DNA of 64,000 nt from Anaerolineales bacterium UBA5797 (GCA_002418205.1 DIDP01000008.1:135934-199933), one strand, 5' to 3'; counted from the first letter of the stretch, positions 9,420 to 17,962 are shown. Translations and numbers: made by a program. The notes: generated from the sequence alone by a model not told the origin.

Positions 9420-10649
9420 TTACGAAATTCCCAGCCATTGCAACACGCCATGTCCCGCTGAATAGCCGCTTGAGAAACAGGCTGTCAACAAATAACCTCC
9501 CGTTGGCGCCTCCCAATCGAGCATTTCGCCCGCGCAGAAAACGCCGGGCAGGCTCTTCAACATCAAATGCTCGTCCAGCGACTCGAACGTCAAGCCGCCC
9601 GCACTGCTGATGGCTTCATCCAGCGGGCGCGGCGTGACCAGCAATACAGGTAATGCTTTAATAAACCCGGCAAGTTTTTCCGGGTTCGTAAAATCCTGCT
9701 TCAAAACAGCCTCGCGCAACAAGCCGGCTTTCACGCCTTTGATCCCCAACGTCTTATCGAGGTAACTTGCCAGTGAACGTTTGCCGCGCGGGCGCGATAA
9801 TTTATCTACAAGCCATTCCAAAGTTCGATCCGGTTTTAAATCCAAATCGATGACCGCCCTGCCATTTGCCTCGATTTCATCACGGATCATTGCCGAGGCG
9901 GCGTAGATCAGACTTCCCTCCACACCTTCTTTCGTCACGATGAATTCGCCCCGTTGACGAAAATCCTTGAACGATAAAACTACAGATTTGATCGGATGTC
10001 CTTCAAACTTCTCGCGGAAGTGCGGACTCCATGCCGCGTCAAATCCGCAATTGGAGGGACGCAGCGGTTCGACCTCTGCTCCAGCCTGCCTCAGCCAATC
10101 GACCCATGCCCCGTCCGAGCCGAGTCGCCGCCAACTCCCGCCACCCAGGGCAAGGACGACCGCATCGGCTTTGATCGTCACCTCGTCATCGGGTGTGACG
10201 AACTCCAATAATATGCTCGAGGTGGCGGGAGCAGGTGCAGAGAACCCCCTCCATTTGTGGCGCAGGTGAAAGGTCACGCCTGAATCGCTCAATCGCTTGA
10301 GCCATGCCCTCAACAGCGGACTGGCTTTCATGCCGAAGGGAAAGACGCGTCCCGAGGTCCCCACAAAAGTATCAATGCCAAGGCTGTAGACCCAGTTACG
10401 TAATTCGTCCGCCCCGAATTCTTTCAGCAGGGGTTCGATCTGCGGACGGCGTTTGCCGTATCTTGAAATGAACACATCGAACGGATCGGAGTGCGTGATG
10501 TTCAGTCCGCTCTTGCCCGCCATGAGGAATTTGCGGCCTACCGATGGCATTGCATCGTACACATCCACCTTCACACCGCGCGCGCTGATGACCTCCGCAG
10601 CCATCAACCCCGCTGGTCCGCCGCCGATAACGGCTACTGATGCACTCAT
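9420..10649 (-). CDS. FAD-dependent oxidoreductase, YhiN/HI0933 family (TIGR03862-like)
   Basis: A 409-residue flavoprotein. The N-terminus carries the dinucleotide-binding motif VIGGGPAGLMAAEVISARG (residues 6-24) and the C-terminus the matching CAGEMLDWEAPTGGYLL, with GGSWRRLGSDG in the middle. This layout is that of the HI0933/YhiN group of BaiN-like flavoproteins, whose physiological substrates are mostly unknown. No Shine-Dalgarno sequence precedes the ATG at 10649; instead a TATAAT box ends six bases before it. Confidence 0.85.
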   Translation of the reverse strand: MSASVAVIGGGPAGLMAAEVISARGVKVDVYDAMPSVGRKFLMAGKSGLNITHSDPFDVFISRYGKRRPQIEPLLKEFGADELRNWVYSLGIDTFVGTSGRVFPFGMKASPLLRAWLKRLSDSGVTFHLRHKWRGFSAPAPATSSILLEFVTPDDEVTIKADAVVLALGGGSWRRLGSDGAWVDWLRQAGAEVEPLRPSNCGFDAAWSPHFREKFEGHPIKSVVLSFKDFRQRGEFIVTKEGVEGSLIYAASAMIRDEIEANGRAVIDLDLKPDRTLEWLVDKLSRPRGKRSLASYLDKTLGIKGVKAGLLREAVLKQDFTNPEKLAGFIKALPVLLVTPRPLDEAISSAGGLTFESLDEHLMLKSLPGVFCAGEMLDWEAPTGGYLLTACFSSGYSAGHGVLQWLGIS

Positions 10650-10655
10650 GGGATG

Positions 10656-10661
10656 ATTATA
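10656..10661 (-). promoter_or_regulatory. -10 box of YhiN-like gene, leaderless arrangement
   Basis: TATAAT on the minus strand, separated by six bases from the ATG at 10649, with no purine-rich ribosome site between. This places the expected transcription start at or next to the start codon. No convincing -35 hexamer is visible. Confidence 0.5.
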
Positions 10662-10687
10662 TTATGCCTATGCTGAACATAAAGAAA

Positions 10688-10711
10688 GACTCCTGAACCG
10701 ATCAGGAGTCT
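10688..10711 (-). terminator. rho-independent terminator overlapping the peptidase stop codon
   Basis: AGACTCCTGA and TCAGGAGTCT form a perfect stem with a four-base loop. On the minus strand it is followed by TTTCTTTAT. The TGA stop of the upstream DUF885-like gene is inside the stem. Confidence 0.75.
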
Positions 10712-11922
10712 TTTTGAATCCACTCTCTAATCTGTCCCGGTGTAACCGGTTCTTCAAGCAGGCGTTTGAAATATTGGTCGTGATCGCCGTGTGCGAAAAG
10801 TTCTTCGAGAAGATCATACCCAATGTCGTACGTGAAAACATAGGATCGCGAAAGCGGATTGGAAACGAATCGAATGAGATGTTTCCTTTCCTTTTCAGTG
10901 GAGAGGGCGTATCTTTGAAGGTATCGCTCCGCCTCAGCCTCGCTCTTGTGCTGGTCGTAGAGCATGAACGAAACATTGCCCATGATGCCTCCTGCCTTTT
11001 TGAGGGCATTCCCGATCTCTACAATTCGTTTCGAGTCGATGTGCGACATGTTCGCCCGCGGCAGAAACTCATCCCGATACCACGCGTTCAGCGTATCGTC
11101 TGTGAACAGGGCTTCCAGCGCCGAGGTGGCGATCCCTTCCGATACAACGCAGGAGGGGGAGTTGATCAAGGCGATTGTATGTTCGTAATAGTTTTTCTCC
11201 GTGACAAGTTTTTGTTCCTTGATCGAGAGTTCGGTGTGATGTCCAGGGTAGCCTTCATGCGCGATCAGATTCGCCAATTCATTGATCTGCAGGGGCAGGT
11301 CGGTATTGATATCGATGCGTGAGCGAAAGCCTCCAAGATACCAGTTGTAGGCACTCCAGGGTCGGTCGGAGACGAACTCGAGTGTGAAGTCCTCCGCATC
11401 GGGCAGGTTGAATTTTTGGCGGGTCAGATCCCGCAGTCTTTTTATGATGGCTGGAAGCAGTTCCTTTGCTTTCTCAACCGGGATCTCAAGTGCGCGGTTC
11501 CATTCCTGTTTGCGCTCAGCGAGGGAGCCGCCACGCGGAAGGAGGTAATCCAATTCCTTGTGTGCCTGCTCGAAATTGGATTCATCCACCCAGACGGGTT
11601 GGACATCGTAGAGCGCCTCCACCTCTTCAGCAAGCGGGACCATTTCGCCGCGCAGTAAGCGCAGACTCATCTGCATCCCCTTGACCTGACGCGCTAGAAA
11701 GTCTTTGCGTTGCGCGTCCATGCCGTCAGCCTGGGAGATGTCATTCGCAAGTCGGGCAGTTCTCTCGGTCAGATCTTGAAGCGGGGGTTTTCCAGCTTGT
11801 TTTGCCTGCTCCTGCCATGTCTGTGGTCCGAAATAGGCATCCACATAACCGGGCATGTGTTCCTCGATGGCGAACGCCAACAGGATATATTCCTCAGCTA
11901 GGCTTCGGTCAACCTCTTTCAT
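10702..11922 (-). CDS. DUF885-like metallopeptidase
   Basis: 406 residues when started at the ATG at 11922, preferred because GGAAGGAG lies nine bases upstream; an upstream in-frame start at 11964 lacks such a site. The protein contains IAHEGYPGHH, the HExxxxHH-type zinc motif of the DUF885 peptidase family, with ELNELA-like helix ELANL before it and the later VSEGIATSALEALF that normally contributes the third ligand glutamate. No signal peptide is seen, so it is likely cytoplasmic. The gene stands alone and ends in a strong hairpin. Confidence 0.8.
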   Translation of the reverse strand: MKEVDRSLAEEYILLAFAIEEHMPGYVDAYFGPQTWQEQAKQAGKPPLQDLTERTARLANDISQADGMDAQRKDFLARQVKGMQMSLRLLRGEMVPLAEEVEALYDVQPVWVDESNFEQAHKELDYLLPRGGSLAERKQEWNRALEIPVEKAKELLPAIIKRLRDLTRQKFNLPDAEDFTLEFVSDRPWSAYNWYLGGFRSRIDINTDLPLQINELANLIAHEGYPGHHTELSIKEQKLVTEKNYYEHTIALINSPSCVVSEGIATSALEALFTDDTLNAWYRDEFLPRANMSHIDSKRIVEIGNALKKAGGIMGNVSFMLYDQHKSEAEAERYLQRYALSTEKERKHLIRFVSNPLSRSYVFTYDIGYDLLEELFAHGDHDQYFKRLLEEPVTPGQIREWIQKDS

Positions 11923-11979
11923 CCGGAAACTCCTTCCAATAAATACACTGAGCGGACAGTTCAACTGCCCGCTCGTGAT

Positions 11980-13035
11980 CTACGGTTCCACGCCCACCAC
12001 GCCGCCCAGGGCGTTCATCTTCAGCGTCCACGTGCTGCCCATGGTGAACTGCTGGAATTCCGAGATGGAACCCGGTGAGTATGTTTTTATGCCGTCGTCA
12101 GTCGAGAAGTTGACCGTGTATTCCGCGGTTTCATCTCCGATCCGCTGGTCGCTGGAAATGTTCGGCGTTTCGTAAACAGGCCGCAGGTCGTTTCCTTCGA
12201 GCGTGTACGTTTGAATGGTTTTCCACTCGTCCACGGTGTACGAACAATACTGATCCGTTTCGGTATGACATTCCTCCACGACCTCGGAATAGCCGTTGCC
12301 CTTGTCGATGGTCTTTTGCTCGCAGACATCCCTGCTTTCATCGTGACAGGAAACATTGTACGCACCCGAAGGCGGACTGCCGCGCTCGTTGGAATAATTG
12401 ACCGGCTGGACCTCCTGCACTGGCACGACCGTCTGCCAATGGACGTTTGTCACTGTGGCTTCAACAGACGAAGTGGGAAAGAGGAACAAAGCCCCGATCA
12501 CAACACAGCAAATGGCAAGCGCGCCCAATATGCCGCCGATCAACAACCAGTTTGTTTTTTTCTTTACTGCAGGTCTAGCCACAGGCGCCGCGGGTTTGGG
12601 AGGGGCGGGTTGTGCCGCCTGCACTTTTGGCAACGGCGAGCCGCAATTCGAGCAGACGGATTTGCTCCCCGGGTTCTCTGTTCCGCAGTTATCGCATTTC
12701 ACAACTTTGGGCGCCGCGGGAGGCGCCTGCATGATCCGCCCGGCTTCACGCGCCTTGCCTTCCTTAAGGTCCGCGCCGCATTGCGAGCAGGTCGTTGCGG
12801 TGGCTGGGTTGCGCGTTCCGCAGAACCCGCAATGGATATCCGCGCCCGCCTGCGCGGCCTGGACCTGGTTTTCGTCGGTTACAAATTTCTGCTCGGACGG
12901 CAATTCGAATTTGACATTTTCCGGCTGCGGTGCGCCGCAATTTTCGCAGGTCTTCAGTCCGCCTTTATTGCGCGTATTGCAGTTCGGGCATGTCCATTCG
13001 TTTTGCACATAACCAAGGGTTCGTCTGCGTGCCAT
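11980..13035 (-). CDS. membrane protein with three zinc ribbons
   Basis: 351 residues. Three CxxC-x(9-11)-CxxC zinc ribbons occur in the cytoplasmic N-terminal part: CPNC...CENC near residues 17-34, CGFC...CSQC near 70-87 and CDNC...CSNC near 114-131. A Pro/Ala linker leads to one membrane segment (WLLIGGILGALAICCVVIGALFLFP, split here at about residues 163-187). The extracytoplasmic C-terminal domain is beta-rich with four closely spaced Cys (VSCHDESRDVCE, ECHTETDQYCS). The function is unknown; the layout suggests a sensor or scaffold. AGAGGAGCAATC precedes the ATG. Confidence 0.75.
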   Translation of the reverse strand: MARRRTLGYVQNEWTCPNCNTRNKGGLKTCENCGAPQPENVKFELPSEQKFVTDENQVQAAQAGADIHCGFCGTRNPATATTCSQCGADLKEGKAREAGRIMQAPPAAPKVVKCDNCGTENPGSKSVCSNCGSPLPKVQAAQPAPPKPAAPVARPAVKKKTNWLLIGGILGALAICCVVIGALFLFPTSSVEATVTNVHWQTVVPVQEVQPVNYSNERGSPPSGAYNVSCHDESRDVCEQKTIDKGNGYSEVVEECHTETDQYCSYTVDEWKTIQTYTLEGNDLRPVYETPNISSDQRIGDETAEYTVNFSTDDGIKTYSPGSISEFQQFTMGSTWTLKMNALGGVVGVEP

Positions 13036-13164
13036 GATTGCTCCTCTTGCAGGTTTGTGTTCATGTTCCTGTCAATGATCCTGGATGAAGCAATTATAAA
13101 ATATGACTCTGATATTTCGATCATGTTTACGCATTTGTAATTCTGTTTCGGCATTACCGGTTGC

Positions 13165-14172
13165 TCAATCGAACCCGTGCCAGTTGCGGATCTCTTCGAT
13201 GCGGGATTCGCAGTCCGGTTCCGGATACGGATCGGGATCATTCGCTTCAGACTCCCCTATGCCTGTTTCCGCTATAAAAACCGCTTCCGCCCCGTTCGCC
13301 ACATTGACCGGGTCATAGCCGCCCTCCAACACGAAGACGATCTTCCCGTTGCAGTGTTCCTCCGCCAGTGCGACGACTCTTTTGGCAAGCGTCAAATACC
13401 CCTGCGTGGATAACCCGAGCATCGTGATGGGATCATTCCAATGCGCATCGAAGCCAACCGAGACGAAGATCATCTGCGGCTTGAACGTTTCCACGAACTG
13501 CTCGAAAATGCGGTCTGCAACCTGCTCATAGACCTGGTCCCCCGCCCGCGCCGGCAGAGGCACATTCACGATCCGCTTTTTGGCATCAGGGGCATCAGTG
13601 ACCCAGCCTGTGCCGGGATAGATTCCCCACTGATGCGCGGACAGGAAGGCGAGGCGTTCATCTTTCAGAAACGCGGCTTGCGTACCATTGCCGTGATGCG
13701 CGTCATAGTCGATGACCATGACACGTTCCAATCCGTTTGCGAGCGCGTCGCGCGCGGCAACGGCAACGTTGTTGAAGATGCAGAATCCCATCGCGCGGTC
13801 CGGCTCGGCATGGTGCCCCGGCGGGCGGACGATGGCGAAGGCGTTCCCTGCCTCGCCGTTCATCACCGCGCGCGAACAGGTAATCACTCCCCCTGCCGCG
13901 AGCAGGGCATCCGCATACGAGGCTCTGGTCACATAGGTGGGGGCATAGTCAATGATGCCGGGCGCTTCTTCGCGGCAAATCCTTTCAAGACTGCTGACCA
14001 ACCCCGGTTCATGAACGCGCTCGATCTCTTCACGCGTTGCAGGTTTTGCTTCGACCAGCTCCGCATCGAACGATTTTAATTTTGGCTTCAATAGATCCAA
14101 TCGCCCGGGTCTTTCTGGATGGTCGGGATAAGCATGTTCCGGCGATTCCACAAAGGTATAGATGGTCGTCAT
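13165..14172 (-). CDS. histone deacetylase-like amidohydrolase (AcuC/acetylpolyamine type)
   Basis: 335 residues of the arginase-deacetylase fold. Class motifs are all present: HPERPGR near the N-terminus, RPPGHHAE with the catalytic His pair (about residues 115-122), DYDAHHGNGTQ with the zinc-binding Asp and His, and LEGGYDP with the catalytic Tyr. Bacterial members remove acetyl groups from acetylpolyamines or proteins such as acetyl-CoA synthetase. The partner is not visible here. No Shine-Dalgarno site precedes the ATG, but a TATAAT box ends six bases upstream. Confidence 0.88.
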   Translation of the reverse strand: MTTIYTFVESPEHAYPDHPERPGRLDLLKPKLKSFDAELVEAKPATREEIERVHEPGLVSSLERICREEAPGIIDYAPTYVTRASYADALLAAGGVITCSRAVMNGEAGNAFAIVRPPGHHAEPDRAMGFCIFNNVAVAARDALANGLERVMVIDYDAHHGNGTQAAFLKDERLAFLSAHQWGIYPGTGWVTDAPDAKKRIVNVPLPARAGDQVYEQVADRIFEQFVETFKPQMIFVSVGFDAHWNDPITMLGLSTQGYLTLAKRVVALAEEHCNGKIVFVLEGGYDPVNVANGAEAVFIAETGIGESEANDPDPYPEPDCESRIEEIRNWHGFD

Positions 14173-14178
14173 GTTTTG

Positions 14179-14184
14179 ATTATA
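14179..14184 (-). promoter_or_regulatory. -10 box of the deacetylase gene, leaderless arrangement
   Basis: TATAAT on the minus strand, six bases before the ATG at 14172. No ribosome site fits between. Same geometry as at 10656 and 56315. Confidence 0.5.
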
Positions 14185-14201
14185 GCCCTTTAAATAAAAC
14201 G

Positions 14202-14233
14202 ATCCCCCAAACCTTGAATCGGATTTGGGGGAT
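14202..14233 (-). terminator. terminator of the small exported protein gene
   Basis: ATCCCCCAAA pairs with TTTGGGGGAT over a 12-base loop; on the minus strand CGTTTTATTT follows. It separates the 113-residue exported protein gene from the deacetylase promoter. Confidence 0.75.
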
Positions 14234-14249
14234 GGAATGTCAGGATAAG

Positions 14250-14591
14250 TTATGGTGAGGTTTGTCCCGGTCCGAGCAGCGGGCAGAGGAAGAAGTGATC
14301 GCCTTCATCCATGTAACCGTTGCCGTTTTCATCCACCCACCAGCGTCCGCCAAGATAACCAGGATCACCAGGACCGAATTCCGTCTGCGGCTGACCGTCC
14401 ACGACTTCCAGTTTTTGGAAACGGCCCTGCATGGGGAGCGGATCGGCAGCAGCGAAGGTTTCATAATACAGTCCCTGGCTGGTGACATAGATCACCCCGG
14501 GCGTTTCATTGCCGCGTCCCGCAAATGCCGGGGTCACCGAAAATAGCGAAATTGCCAGAACAAGCAGCACGATGGAAAGTTTCTTTTTCAT
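14250..14591 (-). CDS. small exported protein with an EF-hand-like loop
   Basis: 113 residues when started at the ATG at 14591, which is preceded by AAAGGAGATAAG. A longer in-frame upstream start at 14723 has no comparable site. Residues 1-24 are a signal peptide (MKKK, hydrophobic core, ending TPAFA). The mature part holds one Asp-rich loop, DENGNGYMDEGD, whose spacing of D, N, N, D and D resembles a calcium-binding EF-hand or dockerin half. No other domain was recognised. Confidence 0.65.
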   Translation of the reverse strand: MKKKLSIVLLVLAISLFSVTPAFAGRGNETPGVIYVTSQGLYYETFAAADPLPMQGRFQKLEVVDGQPQTEFGPGDPGYLGGRWWVDENGNGYMDEGDHFFLCPLLGPGQTSP

Positions 14592-14964
14592 TCTTATCTC
14601 CTTTGGATTGTTTATCTGTTCGTTTGAAATCAACCGGTCTGTGATTTGTCGAAGGCACCTCCTTTCGTTGGGATCGAAATCGATGCCTTCAGTGTAGAAC
14701 GAACTTGTTACACAAACCTTCAAAGGAGATTATGAATCGGCTACATGCCGTTAAGAAATCTTAATAAACCCTGGAAATTAAAAAAAACCACCGCCTTGCC
14801 AACATGGGGGGGACATGCTGGTCAAGACGATGGTCAGGACACCTAATACCAGTAAAGGGGAGGGCAGGTGTCAATAACACCAATATACTCCCGAATAAAA
14901 CAGGTAACATTAAATAATGATTAGAAATACGATACAAATTATCCAGATTTCTCCCCCGAACTTC
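14592..14964. other. gene-poor intergenic stretch
   Basis: No gene was identified between the exported protein start and the YacP-like stop. A ten-codon frame at 14732-14764 (plus strand) follows a perfect AAAGGAG site. Around 14803-14860 there are G-rich and direct-repeat-like tracts without clear structure. Confidence 0.5.
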
Positions 14965-15432
14965 CTATTTGTTCTTTCTCTCTTTGAACAGCCTCATCCA
15001 ATCGTCCACCTCCTGCTCGGAGAGTTTACGCTCCTGTGCGGGTTTGGGGGTAGAGTTACGAACACGCATCAGTATTTTTGCAAAGCCTTCCGAAGAAAGC
15101 ACCTCCGCTTGTGCAGCGCGTGCATCTGCCTGCACCTGCCGGTCGGATGAAACAACGGTCCAGTTTTTCGCGCTTTTGCCCATTCGTTTCAAGCGTTTGC
15201 GGATGGCGTTATCGGCGGTCGTTCCCAGCGGGACAAAATGCGCGGTAACGGTGCCCAGCCTGCGGGTCCCGGCTTGAGGCGCTGGCGCTCCGTCGAAATA
15301 GACCTCCACCGGTTTCCGTTCGATTCGATGAAATTCCTGAAGGATGGCGATCAGTTCCATTTCATCGTCGGGTGAATCGAGGCGCAATCCCAGTTTTGGA
15401 ATCAGGTTGTGTCCATCGATGAGATAGGGCAT
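14965..15432 (-). CDS. NYN-domain ribonuclease, YacP-like
   Basis: 155 residues. The N-terminus LIDGHNLIPKLG carries the Asp of the PIN-like NYN nuclease fold. EVYFDGAPAPQAG, TTADNAIRKRLKRMG and VVSSDRQVQADARAAQAEVLSSEGF match the remaining acidic motifs of the YacP/Rae1-type family of RNA-cleaving enzymes. A basic and acidic helical tail ends in KERKNK. Expected role: mRNA or rRNA processing in the cytoplasm. No ribosome site precedes the ATG; a TAAAAT box ends six bases before it. Confidence 0.8.
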   Translation of the reverse strand: MPYLIDGHNLIPKLGLRLDSPDDEMELIAILQEFHRIERKPVEVYFDGAPAPQAGTRRLGTVTAHFVPLGTTADNAIRKRLKRMGKSAKNWTVVSSDRQVQADARAAQAEVLSSEGFAKILMRVRNSTPKPAQERKLSEQEVDDWMRLFKERKNK

Positions 15433-15438
15433 GTGAAT

Positions 15439-15444
15439 ATTTTA
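15439..15444 (-). promoter_or_regulatory. -10 box of YacP-like gene, leaderless arrangement
   Basis: TAAAAT on the minus strand followed by ATTCAC and then the ATG at 15432. No Shine-Dalgarno sequence is present in the six-base gap. Confidence 0.4.
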
Positions 15445-15522
15445 CAATGAAACCCGTCCGGGTTCTTTTCGTAAATTAATCTAGGTTGTTTATAATCGTT
15501 TCATATCAAGAAGGAGAGTTTC

Positions 15523-15879
15523 ATGACCGATAAAAAGTCCAACAAATTAATGGTTCCGCAGGGTGGCATGTTGCGCGATTTTGTGGTGCGAATCAAACTG
15601 ATCTGGCGGTTGATGGCAGACCGGCGCGTCAATTTCTTTTTGAAGCTCCTGCCGCTTGCATCACTGGCATATCTGATCTCACCGGTCGATCTTGCTCCGG
15701 GGGTCGTGCTGCCGGTGATCGGCGTGCTCGACGATGCCGCGGTATTGTGGATCGGCACCAACCTGTTTGTTGAACTTTGTCCGCCAAATGTGGTCAAGGA
15801 GATCACAGCCGACCTTCAAAACAATCTTGAGGATACAAACGATGTGGTGGATGCCGAAGCCACGGATGTAAATGACTGA
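15523..15879 (+). CDS. DUF1232 (YkvA-like) membrane-associated protein
   Basis: 118 residues. The central segment LKLLPLASLAYLISPVDLAPG followed by LPVIGVLDDAAVLWIG is the signature of DUF1232 proteins, small membrane-associated proteins of unknown role. The motif YLISPVDL is especially typical. The ATG is preceded by AAGGAGAG, and a TATAAT lies about 30 bases upstream near 15491. The next gene starts four bases after the stop, so the two are probably co-transcribed. Confidence 0.85.
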   Translation: MTDKKSNKLMVPQGGMLRDFVVRIKLIWRLMADRRVNFFLKLLPLASLAYLISPVDLAPGVVLPVIGVLDDAAVLWIGTNLFVELCPPNVVKEITADLQNNLEDTNDVVDAEATDVND

Positions 15880-15882
15880 TTC

Positions 15883-17115
15883 ATGAAACGATTATCGATC
15901 CTGTTGCTGTTTTCGTTGGTTGCCTGTAATGGATTAAGTACCCCGCCTCCTTCCACGCCGACGCCTGACTCCACCATACCCACTCCGATCCTGCCGACAA
16001 CGGTCCCTGCTTCCCCGGCGCCTACCGATATTTCCGAAACCGATGCGCCCCCGCCTCCGCCGGATGTAACGGCGTTTCCTGATCCCGGCGCTTATGCCTG
16101 GCAGTTGGTTGCATCGAACCTGATCCGCCCCGTTGACCTGCAGCCCGATGGCTCCGGGCGTTTGTTCGTGGTCGAAAAACCCGGCCATATCCACATCATC
16201 GAAATTGGACAATTGATCGAAACACCGTTTTTGAACATCGAAGACCGCGTCAACGACAGTTCCAACGAAATGGGGTTGCTGGGGCTGGCGTTCCATCCCG
16301 ATTATGAGCAGAATGGCTACTTCTTTGTGAATTACACCGGAAGCGGCGGTGATACATTCATCTCCCGTTTTAAAGCGCGCGAAGATCGGAATAGTGCCGA
16401 TCCATCCAGCGAAGTCAACCTGTTGCGCGTGAGTCAGCCTTTCCCCAATCACAACGGGGGGGTGCTGGCATTTGGTCCGGATGGGTATCTCTATGCCGGG
16501 CTGGGCGATGGCGGTTGGCGGGGCGATCCCAACGGCAACGGACAGAATACGAACGCGTTGCTTGGAAAAATCCTGCGTCTGGATGCCGATCACGGCGACC
16601 CGTACTCGATCCCGGCTGACAACCCGTTTGGGAACGAGATCTGGGCATACGGCTTGCGCAACCCCTGGAGGATTTCATTCGATAAATTGACCGGCGATCT
16701 GTATATCGGCGATGTGGGACAGAACGAATGGGAGGAGATCAATTACCTCCCTGCCGGTTCTGCGGGCGGGATAAATTTCGGCTGGAACCGGTTCGAAGGC
16801 AATCATCCATATTCCGGAAATCCCTCCGAAACGGGTATGACCTTCCCGGTGGCGGAATACAGCCATCCGGAGGGCGGTTGTTCGGTCACCGGGGGCTATG
16901 TCTATCGCGGCTCCATGCCCGAATGGAACGGCATCTACCTCTACGGCGATTATTGCACGGGATTCATCTGGGGGTTGATCAAATCGGACAATGGCTGGCA
17001 GGCCCAAAGGTTGTTCGATACGGATGTCAATATCACATCGTTCGGGCAGGACGCGGCCGGCGAAATATATCTCGTGGCTGACAGCGGGGGGGTGTATCAA
17101 CTCGTCCGGAAGTAA
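15883..17115 (+). CDS. PQQ-dependent sugar dehydrogenase-like lipoprotein
   Basis: 410 residues. An N-terminal lipoprotein signal with LVAC as lipobox leads into a Thr/Pro-rich linker and then the six-bladed beta-propeller of the glucose/sorbosone dehydrogenase family. Visible family motifs are EMGLLGLAFHPDYEQNG, NHNGGVLAFGPDGYLYAGLGDGG, WAYGLRNPWRISFD, GDLYIGDVGQNEWEEIN and a final TSFGQDAAGEIY. Members oxidise sugars outside the cell using PQQ, although many propeller relatives have unknown substrates. It follows the DUF1232 gene by four bases and ends in a terminator. Confidence 0.88.
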   Translation: MKRLSILLLFSLVACNGLSTPPPSTPTPDSTIPTPILPTTVPASPAPTDISETDAPPPPPDVTAFPDPGAYAWQLVASNLIRPVDLQPDGSGRLFVVEKPGHIHIIEIGQLIETPFLNIEDRVNDSSNEMGLLGLAFHPDYEQNGYFFVNYTGSGGDTFISRFKAREDRNSADPSSEVNLLRVSQPFPNHNGGVLAFGPDGYLYAGLGDGGWRGDPNGNGQNTNALLGKILRLDADHGDPYSIPADNPFGNEIWAYGLRNPWRISFDKLTGDLYIGDVGQNEWEEINYLPAGSAGGINFGWNRFEGNHPYSGNPSETGMTFPVAEYSHPEGGCSVTGGYVYRGSMPEWNGIYLYGDYCTGFIWGLIKSDNGWQAQRLFDTDVNITSFGQDAAGEIYLVADSGGVYQLVRK

Positions 17116-17164
17116 ATTGGTCAAGTCTCATCCACTATAGGCGGATTGTCATCTGAACTTGTGA

Positions 17165-17190
17165 CGCCTGTCACTGGCAGGCGTTTTTAA
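17165..17190 (+). terminator. terminator after the sugar dehydrogenase gene
   Basis: CGCCTG and CAGGCG form a stem around a seven-base loop and are followed by TTTTTAATTTG. Confidence 0.75.
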
Positions 17191-17227
17191 TTTGTCATAC
17201 AATGCCTTTGTACACTGGAGGTGTCAA

Positions 17228-17446
17228 ATGGTTCAGAAACAGTGGAAGGTCAGCAAGATACGCTACTGTGAACATGTCGGGCACGAGATTGCCCTGGAGA
17301 CGCAAGTTGTGTACCCGCCGGAGGAACTGCCTGACCAGCCGCCTCGCATCCTTGCCCGCCGCTGCTCCAATGCGGCTGAATGCAACAAAATGGACAGGAT
17401 GACCTGCGCCTGGTGCGGCACAAATCCGGGTTATCTTCCTTCGTAG
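17228..17446 (+). CDS. small Cys-rich hypothetical protein
   Basis: 72 residues from the ATG at 17228, chosen because CTGGAGGTG lies just upstream; an in-frame TTG at 17192 is less likely. The protein has a basic start (MVQKQWKVSKIRYCEH) and a cluster of five further Cys in the second half (CSNAAEC, then CAWCG), plus nearby His, suggesting one metal site. There is no signal peptide and no recognised family. Confidence 0.55.
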   Translation: MVQKQWKVSKIRYCEHVGHEIALETQVVYPPEELPDQPPRILARRCSNAAECNKMDRMTCAWCGTNPGYLPS

Positions 17447-17614
17447 ACTGAGTGGGCTTCATTTACAGCCCATTTGGCAAACAAACTCTCTCCTCCCTCT
17501 GAGTTGGTCTTTGGCTACTCCGCGAGCGATCGCGGAGTATGCCGTTAAATGGGGAATGCTTCGCCTCTTTCCGGGTTCGGGCTTGCTCCCCTGATCCCGA
17601 ATCGAATCCAAGCC

Positions 17615-17642
17615 TTGACATTGTCCCATTTTCGCAGATAAT
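17615..17642 (+). promoter_or_regulatory. promoter of the T-box/pheST operon
   Basis: TTGACA at 17615-17620 and GATAAT at 17637-17642 are separated by 16 bases, a near-consensus housekeeping promoter. The expected start of transcription is about 17649, just before the T-box stem I. Confidence 0.7.
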
Positions 17643-17648
17643 AAGAGC

Positions 17649-17950
17649 CAACAATCATCCAAAGGCAATGACAGAGGAAAGTAGGCTGGCGGGAGTCGCC
17701 AGAGAGATGTAACGGAAACGCTGAAAGTTACATTCGTCCGAAACCAGTTGAAGTTCCCTCTCGAGCCGTTCATGTGAAGGCGTGTCAAGTGTCAGGTTCC
17801 ACGTGTCACGGTGGTAGTATGAACCGCAGTCCCAGCGTTACCGGGGAGGCTGATGATGGTCAGCACGAGTGAGCCTGAACAGGCTAATCTGGGTGGTACC
17901 GCGGGAAGCGTAAACGCTCTCGTCCCATTTGTGGACGGGAGTTTTTTGTT
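17649..17950 (+). ncRNA. T-box riboswitch controlling pheST
   Basis: The leader contains the T-box sequence GGGTGGTACCGCG at 17891-17903, which base-pairs with the free CCA end of uncharged tRNA. It is followed by a terminator stem at 17917-17941 that competes with the antiterminator. Upstream, AATGACAGAGGAAAGTAGG and the AGAGAG motif mark stem I, with hairpins CTGGCG/CGCCAG and ATGTAAC/GTTACAT. A candidate Phe specifier UUC lies at 17754-17756 in TGAAGTTCCC, although the adjacent register GTT cannot be excluded by eye. Uncharged tRNA-Phe is expected to allow read-through into pheS and pheT. Confidence 0.93.
17917..17948 (+). terminator. T-box regulated terminator
   Basis: CTCTCGTCC (17917-17925) pairs with GGACGGGAG (17933-17941), followed by TTTTTTGTTT. 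It is the off state of the T-box switch. Confidence 0.88.
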
Positions 17951-17962
17951 TGTAAATTCATC

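Noticed and set aside
17459..17788. 109-residue minus-strand frame in the T-box region
   Set aside because: The sequence is explained by the T-box leader and its promoter on the plus strand; the frame shows no protein features.
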